A stretch of DNA of 64,000 nucleotides from Aliamphritea ceti. Its GTDB lineage: Bacteria; Pseudomonadota; Gammaproteobacteria; Pseudomonadales; Balneatricaceae. Positions 37,325-45,962 of this stretch are shown here, piece after piece. The notes beneath the pieces are model-generated. The model worked only from the letters and a program-made list of their open reading frames with translations. It was not told the origin of the DNA and searched no databases. The position numbers and the translations under genes were made by a program. Within the stretch, counting starts at the first letter, position 1; each line of letters begins with the position of its first letter. The stretch is from positions 4,154,001 to 4,218,000 of the forward strand of contig NZ_AP025282.1 of assembly GCF_024347215.1 (NCBI RefSeq), in the 5' to 3' direction.

Positions 37325-38095
37325 TCAGTGCTGTACGTCTGCTTCAGCAGTATCCGTATCGTCCGCAACAGTCGCCTGCTGTGGCATGTTTTGCAGAACC
37401 TTATTCAGGTTACGCATCGAATGCAGGTGCAGATAAATCAGTTCCAGACCATCATTAGCCATTAACGCAGCCAGCTCTTCCTGAGGAATCGCTTTAAGCT
37501 TTTCACGGCTGATTACTTTAAAGCCTGTCAGCGTGCGTTCTTCACCAGATGGCAAAGTGAATTTAGCGCCCATATCTTCGAATACATCCAGTTCATTCAG
37601 CTTCTTACAGAATGTCTGCGTACGCTGATAATGGCTTTGATAATCCTGAAGGAAATCAACAACCTTAGTCAGATACTGAGTCTGCTCGCCGTCGGCATCA
37701 AACAACCGCTCACCGCGACCTTCCTGATTACAGCCTTCGTAATTCTCATCCAGACATAGTGTCAGCGTGCTGCCATCATCGGTGCTGGCAAAAACAAATG
37801 GATAACGGCGAATAAATGCAGGCACATAGTTCGCATCCCAGCTACCGTCTTCCGCTACGTAAAGGTTCTCATCTTCACGAACCCCCATAACAACTACTGG
37901 TAAAATCTCATCGTCAGCACCGGCAAATACGATGCTGTAGTCATCAGCTGCACTTGGAAACTCAACAGCCATCAAAGGAACAGAGTTAACTTGCTTAGCA
38001 AAGCTATAGTTATTGCCAGCTTTAATAGACCAATCAACATGGCGCTGTTTGTTTACTGCTTCTACCTGTCCGTAAATCAATAATTGCGTTGCCAC
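37325..38095 (-). CDS. SapC family protein
   Basis: This 256-residue soluble protein starts at a GTG 7 bases after a GAGGAAA site. It matches the SapC family, with VPLMAVEFPSAADDYSIVFAG near residue 40, ENLYVAEDGSWDANYVPAFIRRYPFVF in the middle, and a C-terminal LHSMRNLNKVL. SapC was named from the Campylobacter surface-array locus, where it is linked to S-layer protein export, but its biochemical role is unknown (family knowledge). It immediately precedes the giant gene, which supports a role as an accessory or chaperone for that surface protein (inference). It has no signal peptide, so it should be cytoplasmic. Confidence 0.85.
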   Translation of the reverse strand: MATQLLIYGQVEAVNKQRHVDWSIKAGNNYSFAKQVNSVPLMAVEFPSAADDYSIVFAGADDEILPVVVMGVREDENLYVAEDGSWDANYVPAFIRRYPFVFASTDDGSTLTLCLDENYEGCNQEGRGERLFDADGEQTQYLTKVVDFLQDYQSHYQRTQTFCKKLNELDVFEDMGAKFTLPSGEERTLTGFKVISREKLKAIPQEELAALMANDGLELIYLHLHSMRNLNKVLQNMPQQATVADDTDTAEADVQH

Positions 38096-38145
38096 TTGTA
38101 TTTCCTCTTTCTTTATCCGCTATAAAAAGCAGCGGCTATAAAAAC

Positions 38146-38958
38146 TTATGTTGCTTCCGGTACCTGTTCGGTGGCACCGAAATACAATGTAAAAAATACC
38201 TGCCCATCCCGACCGGTACCCGCAGACACATGGCCCAATACTTTATCGCCATGAGTTTGCAAAAACATTTCCAGTGACTGGCTATCTAGCTGCTGTAATT
38301 GCCAGGTATCACGAATAAGATCAGCCCACTGCATCACAGTCTGTTCAAGATCATATAAATTCAGATCGAACGACTGTCTAATACTGCCCTGTTCTTCGAC
38401 TTCCAACATTAGCAACTGCTTGGCCGGCAATATTTTAAGTGCCTGCTGCAGATAACCCTTTGCCAACTGGCTTGCCTCTTTCTGATCCACAGGAAAACAG
38501 CCAACTATTGTCTGCTCTAATACCTCTTCAGACTGTTCAGGCCGGCATACATACTGGCTATTAACCGGCGTTAATTCAGCTCCCCACTTCAGCGCATCAT
38601 AAACCATGATGCGATTCCGGGAGTCATACTTAAGACCAGTGTAAAATGCACTTGTGCTCTCCAGATAAAGCTTCAATACTGGCTTCGCTGAAGACTCAAA
38701 ACCAAAATGAACCACATCTGCAGCTGGCAAACCTGCGTCATACCAGCTCCATAAATCTGCAGGTACATTTTTAAGCACCTCTGCAGGCAATAACTCCTTC
38801 AACCCCAGAGACACAAATGCATCCTTATGGATGCTAATTAAAAAACGTTCTGTTAACGCGCAACCTGGTACCAGCTTGCACGAAGTTTCATAACCGAATG
38901 GTTCTCCGCTGGCAGCATATGCCGCTTTAAACGCAGCGGCCTGCTCGGCAATCTGCAT
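38146..38958 (-). CDS. Unrecognised 270-residue protein coupled to the TolC-type gene
   Basis: I do not recognise this family. It is a soluble protein without signal peptide or membrane helices and contains four cysteines. Notable segments are VVHFGFESSAKPVLKLYLE in the middle and VLGHVSAGTGRDGQVFFTLYFGA near the C-terminus. The two look like similar beta-strand pairs and might reflect an internal duplication. Its ATG overlaps the TolC-type gene's stop as TAATG, a classic translational-coupling arrangement, and SapC follows after 50 bases. Its position between the outer-membrane channel and SapC suggests a cytoplasmic accessory role in making or exporting the giant protein (inference). Confidence 0.8.
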   Translation of the reverse strand: MQIAEQAAAFKAAYAASGEPFGYETSCKLVPGCALTERFLISIHKDAFVSLGLKELLPAEVLKNVPADLWSWYDAGLPAADVVHFGFESSAKPVLKLYLESTSAFYTGLKYDSRNRIMVYDALKWGAELTPVNSQYVCRPEQSEEVLEQTIVGCFPVDQKEASQLAKGYLQQALKILPAKQLLMLEVEEQGSIRQSFDLNLYDLEQTVMQWADLIRDTWQLQQLDSQSLEMFLQTHGDKVLGHVSAGTGRDGQVFFTLYFGATEQVPEAT

Positions 38959-40895
38959 TAAGCTTCAGCGCCCGGCTGTCGATACATGCCCTGCAAAGTT
39001 GAGACATTGCGAATCCAGATCCCTTTTCGTACCGCTGCCGGCATCTCTGCTACCGCTTCTTTTGCTGCTGCAACTGTTTTGAAAGGTGACGTTATCAGGA
39101 CGAAAACAATTTGCCCCGAGTCCCGCTCTGTACGGTAATACGCTGCCTGACTGTCAAGGCCGTGTTTACGAATAAAACGCTGAATGGCAACTTCGTTACC
39201 ACCTTTCGCTAGCTGCACCACAAAAGCATCAGCCGGCAACTGATTTAGCCAGCCGTCTGCCTGCATGTCCTGCTCAGTATCAACAGGTGTATTCGAAAAA
39301 GAAGAGGAGGTAGTTAAAGATGCCGGTGCAGTATCTGTGGTCACAGATACTGATGTCGCTGGCTTTACATTTGCCAGCTGCTGATCATCAGACTCTGCAC
39401 TGCTGTTAACATCCTGAAAAACAACACTGCGTACCCGAACGTCAGCCTGCAGGTTATTGGCTGCAAATGACTCTGCCTGCCGCACTGGCGCATTCAGCGC
39501 AGCAGCATTTTCAGCAGCCATCATCGCATCAACATCCGTGGTAACGTCAGCCCCTTGTAACTCAGCATTGATCTGCTCCAGATCCTGAACATTCAAAGTA
39601 CCGGCTGCCCGTTTGAGGCGCAGAGTATTTAACAGATATTCATAGCGTGCAGCAGAAAAATCACTGCGGGCAATAAACAGATCGCGCTCAGCATCCAGTA
39701 CACTGACACTGGAGATCAATCCTGATTCAAAAGATGTCCGTTTTGCATCCACCGCCAGTTCATAAGCATCAACCGAACGCTGTAATGCATTTACTTTAGT
39801 GATAGCCCCGGCAACACCGCTGAAAGCAGCACGGGTTTCACGGCCAGCCTTGCGCCATTCCTGCTCAAGCTCATCCTTGGCTTTATTATGCAGGTTGATC
39901 GTTTCCCGTACCTTGGAAGAAACTGCACCACCGGAATAAATAGGCAAGGTGAATTTAAGCAGGATATCCTGAGTATCTACTTCACTGCCACCACCAAACA
40001 AAGACCCCTGGGTTTCCCGGGTTTGCTGAGTAACAACCAGATCCAGCGTAGGATAATGACCACCTTTTTGGCGCCGCACTTCCTGCCAGGCAACCGCCAA
40101 TGCATTTTGCTTGGCCAGTAACATCGGATTCTGACGCTGAGCACTTTCAACCCAGGCATCAACCATCATCGGCTCAGGGCTTACGAGCTCTAACACATCA
40201 CCCAATGAAACCAGAGATTCAGGCAATGTACCTGTCAGTTCCTGCAGCCCCTGAATGGCATCACGTAAATCATTACTGATTTCAACTTCCCGGGCCTGCG
40301 CTTGCATATAACGCGCCTGCGAATCCAGCAGATCCGTCATCCGCGCCAGACCTTCTGCACGCTGGTTCTGTACCAGTTCGTAATGTTTTTCCAGTGCTGT
40401 TACTTCGGCTCTGATCGCCAGATAGCTATCGCGTTCTTTCAAAGCTGTAAAATAAGCTTCCGCGACGCGCATGACTAAGTCCTGACGAACGTCTTCCAGC
40501 TCGGCAGCAACCCGCTTTACGTCTTCTTTGGATTTTTTAAAGTTGGCCCAGTTCGCAAAACTATAAACAGACTGAGTAATCGACAGACTCATTTCATCTG
40601 TAGGATAAGAAGTACTGCCCTGACTAAACACCTGATTATCAGAGCTGACAATATCCTGAGTGGTATCCGTGCGACTAATATCAAACTTAACGTTGGGTAG
40701 CAGTAAAGCCCGGGCCTGTTCGTAGACTTCCCTGGAAGCTTCATGCTGATGAAACCCTGCCTGATAGACAGGATCATTCTCACGCGCCTGCTGATAAACA
40801 TCCAGCAAGTTTTCTGCATGAGCAGATACTGGCAGAACCGCCAGCCATAAAAAATTAGCGCCCACGCGCGAGCAAAGCTCTTTCAGCTTAGCCAT
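38958..40895 (-). CDS. TolC-family outer-membrane factor with C-terminal SPOR domain
   Basis: This 645-residue protein has a signal peptide (about 1-27, ending VSAHA). The outer-membrane efflux repeats start ENLLDVYQQARENDPVYQAG, typical of TolC used in type I secretion. The second half includes the conserved LKFTLPIYSGGAVSSKVRE and AKRTSFESGLISSVSVLDAERDLF. After about residue 435 an unusual tail follows: a low-complexity linker, then a SPOR-like domain (about 558-640, AFVVQLAKGGNEVAIQRFIRKHG to AVRKGIWIRNVSTLQGMYR). SPOR domains bind denuded septal peptidoglycan (family knowledge). It is the first gene of the cluster, has a GGGGGA ribosome-binding site, and would form the outer-membrane exit channel. 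Confidence 0.9.
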   Translation of the reverse strand: MAKLKELCSRVGANFLWLAVLPVSAHAENLLDVYQQARENDPVYQAGFHQHEASREVYEQARALLLPNVKFDISRTDTTQDIVSSDNQVFSQGSTSYPTDEMSLSITQSVYSFANWANFKKSKEDVKRVAAELEDVRQDLVMRVAEAYFTALKERDSYLAIRAEVTALEKHYELVQNQRAEGLARMTDLLDSQARYMQAQAREVEISNDLRDAIQGLQELTGTLPESLVSLGDVLELVSPEPMMVDAWVESAQRQNPMLLAKQNALAVAWQEVRRQKGGHYPTLDLVVTQQTRETQGSLFGGGSEVDTQDILLKFTLPIYSGGAVSSKVRETINLHNKAKDELEQEWRKAGRETRAAFSGVAGAITKVNALQRSVDAYELAVDAKRTSFESGLISSVSVLDAERDLFIARSDFSAARYEYLLNTLRLKRAAGTLNVQDLEQINAELQGADVTTDVDAMMAAENAAALNAPVRQAESFAANNLQADVRVRSVVFQDVNSSAESDDQQLANVKPATSVSVTTDTAPASLTTSSSFSNTPVDTEQDMQADGWLNQLPADAFVVQLAKGGNEVAIQRFIRKHGLDSQAAYYRTERDSGQIVFVLITSPFKTVAAAKEAVAEMPAAVRKGIWIRNVSTLQGMYRQPGAEA

Positions 40896-41319
40896 GCACC
40901 ATATCCCCCGATATTTTTAGAATTCTATTCTGGTGCTGCAGTCATTCAATAATCAGCAATAAAACACAACTAGCAAGTCTTGATTTCCCTATCTTGCTGA
41001 AAACATTTGCTTTCTTTGCAGCTAATTAAACATTGCTGTTAATACTAGCACACTTATTCCCCTGACTCTTCCCTGAACGCCCTTTTCAAAATAGGTACTT
41101 CAAATACATAAATAGTTATTCCGCCACACCAGACAACCTGAAAATTACTCAACTTGACCATCCGCGACCATTGCCGGAAACGACCATGAATAGATTTGAC
41201 AACGGATCAAAAAATCGCCAAAGTTATTTTTAATTAAATGACCAATCAATAAAAATCTAAAGCCTTCGGCCACCGCAGCTTTATTCCGCGAAACCGACTG
41301 CTAACAGGGTGCACAGACT
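40896..41319. promoter_or_regulatory. Divergent control region between the export cluster and betBA
   Basis: These 424 AT-rich bases have no coding frame and must hold promoters for the minus-strand export cluster and the plus-strand betBA operon. An AT-rich segment with TTAATTAA and CCAATCAATAAAA (about 41229-41252) precedes betB and is a plausible BetI or promoter region. No exact operator could be assigned by eye. Confidence 0.5.
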
Positions 41320-42777
41320 ATGCAACACGCCTTATACATTCATGGCCGCTACCAGGACGCTACGTCCGGTGAAACCTTTATTACCCGTAACCCGGCAACT
41401 GGCGAAGCGATCGGCGAAGTCCACCAAGCGTCTCTGGCGGACGTAGATGCAGCAGTAGAAAGCGCTAAAAAAGGCTTTGCTGAATGGTCAGCTATGTCCG
41501 GTGCTGACCGCGGCCGTATCATGATGAAAGCCGTTGCTATTCTGCGTGAACGTAACGATGAACTGGCAGCACTGGAAGTACTGGATACAGGTAAACCTAT
41601 GCAGGAAGCTAACTGTGTAGATATTGCCACCGGTGCTGATGTTGTTGAATTCTTTGCCGGCCTGGCAGCAACCATTCATGGTCAGCAGCAAGACCTGGGC
41701 GGCAATAACTTCTTCTATAGCCGCCGCGAGCCACTGGGTGTATGCGCTGGTATTGGTGCCTGGAACTACCCTATCCAGATCGCAATGTGGAAGTCAGGCC
41801 CTTGCCTGGCTGCCGGTAACGCGCTGGTGTTCAAGCCTTCTGAAGAAACCCCGCTTTCTGTTCTTAAACTGGCTGAAATTTATTCTGAAGCTGGCATGCC
41901 GGATGGCGTATTTAACGTTGTTCAGGGTGACTACCGCGTAGGTCAGGCCTTGTCCCGCCATCCTGAAATTGAAAAAGTATCATTCACTGGCGAATGCGGC
42001 ACAGGTAAGAAAGTAATGGCTGACGCAGCCGGCACTTTGAAAGACGTGACGATGGAACTGGGTGGTAAATCACCACTTGTAGTGTTTGGTGATGCCGATC
42101 TGAAAAACGCCGTTTCCGGTGCCATGCTGGCAAACTTCTACACTCAGGGTGAAGTCTGCACTAACGGTACCCGGGTATTTGTTCACGACAGCATTTATGA
42201 CGAATTTGTCTCACAGGTTGCTGAACGTACTGGTCGTATGATCATCGGTGATCCTACCGATCTGGATACTCAGGTAGGCGCTTTAATTTCAGAAAAGCAC
42301 ATGTTCAAAGTACTCGAATATATTGAAGCTGCAAAAGAAGCAGGTGCTCGCCTGGTATGCGGCGGCAACCGTGTCACTGAAAATGGTCTGGATAAAGGCT
42401 ATTTCGTAGCACCTACCGTCTTCGCTGACTGTACTGATGAGATGCCAAACGTTAAAGACGAGATCTTTGGCCCGGTAATGTCCATCCTGCGCTTCAGCGA
42501 TGAAGAAGAAGTTATCCGCCGCGCTAACGATACAGAATTCGGCCTTGCAGCTGGCGTATTCACTAAAGACTTCTCTCGCGCTCACCGCGTCATTGCCCGC
42601 TTACAGGCAGGTATCTGCTGGATCAACAACTGGGGTGCGTCTCCTGCTGAAATGCCAGTTGGCGGTTATAAGCAATCAGGTATCGGTCGTGAAAACGGTA
42701 TCGATACTCTGAATAACTACACCCAGGTGAAGAGCGTCTTTGTAGAGCTGGGCGACATCGACTGCCCATATAGCTGA
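41320..42777 (+). CDS. betB: Betaine aldehyde dehydrogenase
   Basis: This 485-residue cytoplasmic aldehyde dehydrogenase oxidises betaine aldehyde to the osmoprotectant glycine betaine with NAD(P)+. Key elements are seen: the cofactor-site region GIGAWNYPIQIAMWK and FKPSEETP, the glycine motif FTGECGTGK, the general base in MELGGKSP, and the catalytic cysteine in GEVCTNGTRV. Length matches BetB. betA follows 9 bases later, so they form a two-gene operon. In many gammaproteobacteria betI precedes betB. Here betI is about 10 kb away, and the TolC-type gene diverges upstream. Confidence 0.97.
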   Translation: MQHALYIHGRYQDATSGETFITRNPATGEAIGEVHQASLADVDAAVESAKKGFAEWSAMSGADRGRIMMKAVAILRERNDELAALEVLDTGKPMQEANCVDIATGADVVEFFAGLAATIHGQQQDLGGNNFFYSRREPLGVCAGIGAWNYPIQIAMWKSGPCLAAGNALVFKPSEETPLSVLKLAEIYSEAGMPDGVFNVVQGDYRVGQALSRHPEIEKVSFTGECGTGKKVMADAAGTLKDVTMELGGKSPLVVFGDADLKNAVSGAMLANFYTQGEVCTNGTRVFVHDSIYDEFVSQVAERTGRMIIGDPTDLDTQVGALISEKHMFKVLEYIEAAKEAGARLVCGGNRVTENGLDKGYFVAPTVFADCTDEMPNVKDEIFGPVMSILRFSDEEEVIRRANDTEFGLAAGVFTKDFSRAHRVIARLQAGICWINNWGASPAEMPVGGYKQSGIGRENGIDTLNNYTQVKSVFVELGDIDCPYS

Positions 42778-42786
42778 GGTTAACTG

Positions 42787-44478
42787 ATGAGCAATACTGA
42801 ATTTGATTACATCGTTGTTGGTGCCGGCTCTGCCGGTTGCGTACTGGCCAATCGCCTGACAGAAGACAGCAACAATAAAGTTCTGCTGTTAGAAGCTGGC
42901 GGCAGCGACAAGAGTATTTTCATCCAGATGCCGACAGCTCTGTCGTATCCGATGAATACCGAAAAATACGCATGGCAGTTCCATACCGATAAAGAACCGC
43001 ATCTGGATAACCGCGAAATGCACTGCCCACGTGGCAAAGTACTAGGAGGCGGTTCTTCTATTAATGGCATGGTATACGTGCGTGGTCACGCCTGTGACTA
43101 TGACGAATGGGAAGAGCACGGCGCAAAGGGCTGGGGATATCAGCAATGTGTGCCGTATTTCAAAAAAGCCGAAACCTGGTACAAAGGTGAAGATGCCTAC
43201 CGCGGTGGCAACGGCCCTGTTGGCACCTGTAACGGTAACGAAATGAAGCTTAATCCACTTTACCAGGCATTTATTGATGCCGGTGAAGAGGCGGGTTACC
43301 CAACGACGGATGATTACAACGGTTACCGTCAGGAAGGCTTTGGCCCGATGCATATGACTGTTGATGGCGGCGTACGCGCATCAACATCGAATGCACATTT
43401 ACGTCCGGCTCTGAAGCGCCCTAACCTGACACTGATCAGCGGTGTTCTGACCCGTAAAGTTCTGCTCGACGGCAAAACAGCAACAGGTATCGAATACCAG
43501 CAAGGCGGCAGCATTAAAACAGCAACTGCCCGTAAAGAAGTCATTCTCAGCGCTGGCTCTATTGGCTCACCGCAACTGCTGCAACTGTCTGGTATTGGCC
43601 CGGCAAAAGTACTGCAGGATGCAGGTGTAGACGTTGTTCAGGATTTACCTGGGGTCGGTGAAAACCTGCAGGATCACCTGGAAGTATATTTCCAGTATCA
43701 CTGCAAGCAGCCAATCTCACTGAACAGCAAACTAGGCCTGATCAGCAAAGGTATGATTGGTACCCGCTGGATTCTGTTCAAAGACGGTTTAGGCGCTACT
43801 AACCATTTTGAATCCTGTGCATTTATTCGCTCCCGCGAAGGTCTGAAGTGGCCAAATATTCAGTATCACTTCCTGCCAGCGGCAATGCGTTACGACGGTC
43901 AGGCAGCATTTGCCGGGCACGGTTTCCAGGTGCACGTTGGACCAAACAAGCCGGAAAGCCGCGGCAAGGTCTGGATCACCAGTAATGATCCTGCAGCTAA
44001 GCCACGCATTATCTTTAACTACATTGGCACTGAACAGGACAAGCAGGACTGGCGCGATACTATTCGCCTGAGCCGTGAAATTCTCAACCAGCCAGCAATG
44101 GATGAATTCCGTGGCGAAGAGATTCAGCCTGGCCTGAATATCACATCAGACGAAGACATTGACCGTTGGGTACGCGAAAACGTTGAGAGCGCTTACCACC
44201 CTTCCTGTACCTGTAAATTAGGTGCCGACAATGACCCAATGGCCGTACTGGACAACCAGTGCAAGGTCCGGGGAATAGAAGCATTACGCGTTGTTGATTC
44301 GTCCATCTTCCCAACCATTCCAAACGGCAACCTGAATGCTCCAAGCATCATGGTGGCAGAAAAAGCTGCCGACATGATTCTGGGTAAGCAGGCCCTGGCG
44401 GACGCCAATGTCGACGTATGGATCGACGAACAATGGCAGGAACGCCAACGCATAGGCGCACCAAAACGAAAGATCTGA
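42787..44478 (+). CDS. betA: Choline dehydrogenase
   Basis: This 563-residue GMC-family flavoprotein oxidises choline to betaine aldehyde, which BetB then converts to glycine betaine. The FAD-binding motif VVGAGSAGCVLANRL is at the N-terminus. PRGKVLGGGSSINGMVYVRG follows, and the GMC signature region ILSAGSIGSPQLLQLSGIG lies mid-protein. The C-terminal catalytic region contains ESAYHPSCTCKLG and DSSIFPTIPNGNLNAPSIM. A GAGG ribosome-binding site precedes the ATG and overlaps the end of betB. The enzyme is membrane-associated in other bacteria (family knowledge). A long stem-loop follows the stop codon. Confidence 0.97.
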   Translation: MSNTEFDYIVVGAGSAGCVLANRLTEDSNNKVLLLEAGGSDKSIFIQMPTALSYPMNTEKYAWQFHTDKEPHLDNREMHCPRGKVLGGGSSINGMVYVRGHACDYDEWEEHGAKGWGYQQCVPYFKKAETWYKGEDAYRGGNGPVGTCNGNEMKLNPLYQAFIDAGEEAGYPTTDDYNGYRQEGFGPMHMTVDGGVRASTSNAHLRPALKRPNLTLISGVLTRKVLLDGKTATGIEYQQGGSIKTATARKEVILSAGSIGSPQLLQLSGIGPAKVLQDAGVDVVQDLPGVGENLQDHLEVYFQYHCKQPISLNSKLGLISKGMIGTRWILFKDGLGATNHFESCAFIRSREGLKWPNIQYHFLPAAMRYDGQAAFAGHGFQVHVGPNKPESRGKVWITSNDPAAKPRIIFNYIGTEQDKQDWRDTIRLSREILNQPAMDEFRGEEIQPGLNITSDEDIDRWVRENVESAYHPSCTCKLGADNDPMAVLDNQCKVRGIEALRVVDSSIFPTIPNGNLNAPSIMVAEKAADMILGKQALADANVDVWIDEQWQERQRIGAPKRKI

Positions 44479-44489
44479 GCCAGACCTTA

Positions 44490-44534
44490 CCCCTGGCGGA
44501 TAACAGCCTGATACAGAGCCATTATCTCCAGGGG
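44490..44534 (+). terminator. Stem-loop after betA
   Basis: CCCCTGG (44490-44496) pairs with CCAGGGG (44528-44534), and inside it GATAA pairs with TTATC. It begins 12 bases after the betA stop and is followed by CAAATTGTTTT. The loop is long and the U-tract poor, so it is either a weak terminator or a 3' stabilising structure. Confidence 0.5.
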
Positions 44535-44760
44535 CAAATTGTTTTCGATACCTTTGACACTCGGGCAGTCTGCCACTGGCTTCAGGCTAAGAGCTTTAGA
44601 CAACTCTGCACAGAGCCTAAAAAAAACAAGGTATAGCCCACATTGCCCACCATCAGATGGCAATAGAAAAGTTCAAAACGACTGGTTTAACGAATAGTGC
44701 ACTAAACACCCTCACCGTCTTTCCAGAGGTGTGCACAACGGGTTTGATTTGCGAGAGCGT

Positions 44761-44776
44761 TCGCTATTAATAGCGA
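44761..44776. promoter_or_regulatory. 16-bp perfect palindrome overlapping a possible -10 box
   Basis: TCGCTATTAATAGCGA is a perfect palindrome. Its TATTAA (44765-44770) could act as a -10 element behind TTTGAT (44743-44748), spaced 16 bases. The regulator is unknown. Confidence 0.45.
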
Positions 44777-44885
44777 CATTTTGCTCATGGACGAGCCTTT
44801 TTCGGTCCTTAATCCACCGATCCGTATCCAGCTTAAGCATGAACTTATCGAAAACCGCCCTGCATGACAGACAATGAATCCAAAA

Positions 44886-44911
44886 GCAGGCTCAGAGAAC
44901 CTGCCTTTTTC
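44886..44911 (+). terminator. Terminator-like hairpin of an unassigned transcript
   Basis: GCAGG pairs with CCTGC across about nine bases, followed by CTTTTTC. The stem is short and imperfect. It lies about 410 bases after betA and may instead end a small RNA that starts near 44780. Confidence 0.45.
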
Positions 44912-45101
44912 GTATGCCGGTAAATCACCTAAAATCGGTAAAATCTGAATAGCATCAGCACGCTATAGTCCGTACTATTCTGTTTGTGGTAATCAACGCA
45001 CACATAAGCACTTACCATGCCTCACGATTATGGCCAGCTAAGCAGACTTAATCGCTCAAACAAATCTTATCTAAAGCTAAACCAACGTAGCCAATCAGAT
45101 T

Positions 45102-45962
45102 ATGCTGAAGATTCCATCTGTGATTTGCCACAACGCCATACTTCGCAGCTATGGGCAGATTTTTCTGCAACCCAGCAGCCGTGCAGGATTCCTGTTCGTC
45201 CTGGCCATTGCAGTTAACTCCCTGAGCCAGGCAATTATTGCCCTGGCAGCCATTCTGACAAGCCTTTTAACTGCCCGGCTACTGAAAGTAACCGCAACGG
45301 ATATTAGTCAGGGGCTATACGGTTTCAATGCAGCCCTGCTGGCACTGGCAATCAGCAACACTTTAGCCGTCACGCTAGCCTCACTGCTTCTGATTATTGC
45401 CGGCAGCGCCCTAACTATTTTGCTGTTACAGCAGTTTCAGCAGCGCAGCGCTTTGCCGCCATTTACAGCCCCTTATATTCTCACCGGCTGGGTAATCTTG
45501 CTGATTGCCGGCGGGTTACAGCTCAGTTTACCTCCCCTGCCAACCGGCACTGAGATTGATCAGTTCTATACAGCAGTTGCCAGAGGCATCGGTCAGGTAG
45601 TCTTTCAGGATAATGCCCTGAGTGGCATTTTGTGTCTGGCTGGGCTGCTCTGTTATTCCCGGCTGGCAGCAATGTGGACTCTGATTGCCAGCGCCACAGG
45701 CGTATTCATCGCAGGTATACTCGGCTTCCCAGAGCATCTGATCAATAATGGCAGCTACAGCTACAATGCAGTACTGGCCGGCATAGCACTGGCGGCGCAC
45801 TTTCCCCGCCGGTTTATACTGCCACTGCTGGGCATAGGTATCAGCATATTACTAATGCGAGGATTTCAACTGGCGGAGGTACCGGCTTTTACAGCACCTT
45901 TCGTACTGGCCAGCTGGCTGATTATTGCTGTGACATCACGTATAAAGCAGCGAAGAGGTTAG
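45102..45962 (+). CDS. Urea transporter (UT family)
   Basis: This 286-residue protein is almost entirely hydrophobic, with about ten predicted membrane segments. It fits the urea channel/transporter family: DISQGLYGFNAALLALAI in the first half and NGSYSYNAVLAGIALAAHF in the second reflect the family's inverted duplication. TAPYILTGW and TAPFVLASW are the matching halves near each repeat's end. It would facilitate urea passage across the inner membrane. No urease genes are present in the window. The start is not well fixed because no strong ribosome-binding site precedes the ATG. Its stop overlaps the stop of the convergent GGDEF gene. Confidence 0.85.
   Translation: MLKIPSVICHNAILRSYGQIFLQPSSRAGFLFVLAIAVNSLSQAIIALAAILTSLLTARLLKVTATDISQGLYGFNAALLALAISNTLAVTLASLLLIIAGSALTILLLQQFQQRSALPPFTAPYILTGWVILLIAGGLQLSLPPLPTGTEIDQFYTAVARGIGQVVFQDNALSGILCLAGLLCYSRLAAMWTLIASATGVFIAGILGFPEHLINNGSYSYNAVLAGIALAAHFPRRFILPLLGIGISILLMRGFQLAEVPAFTAPFVLASWLIIAVTSRIKQRRG

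Larger units (their letters stand above)
44479..45101. other. Intergenic region with hairpins and a 16-bp palindrome
   Basis: These 623 bases between betA and the urea transporter show no supported coding frame. They hold the stem-loop at 44490-44534, a perfect 16-bp palindrome at 44761-44776 overlapping a promoter-like sequence, and a terminator-like hairpin at 44886-44911. A small RNA between the last two is possible. Confidence 0.5.

Noticed and set aside
6587..40895. A conventional type I (LapBCE-like) secretion operon
   Set aside because: No ABC transporter gene and no LapD/LapG-type regulators were found. A SecA-like ATPase and an M50-HlyD fusion are present instead.
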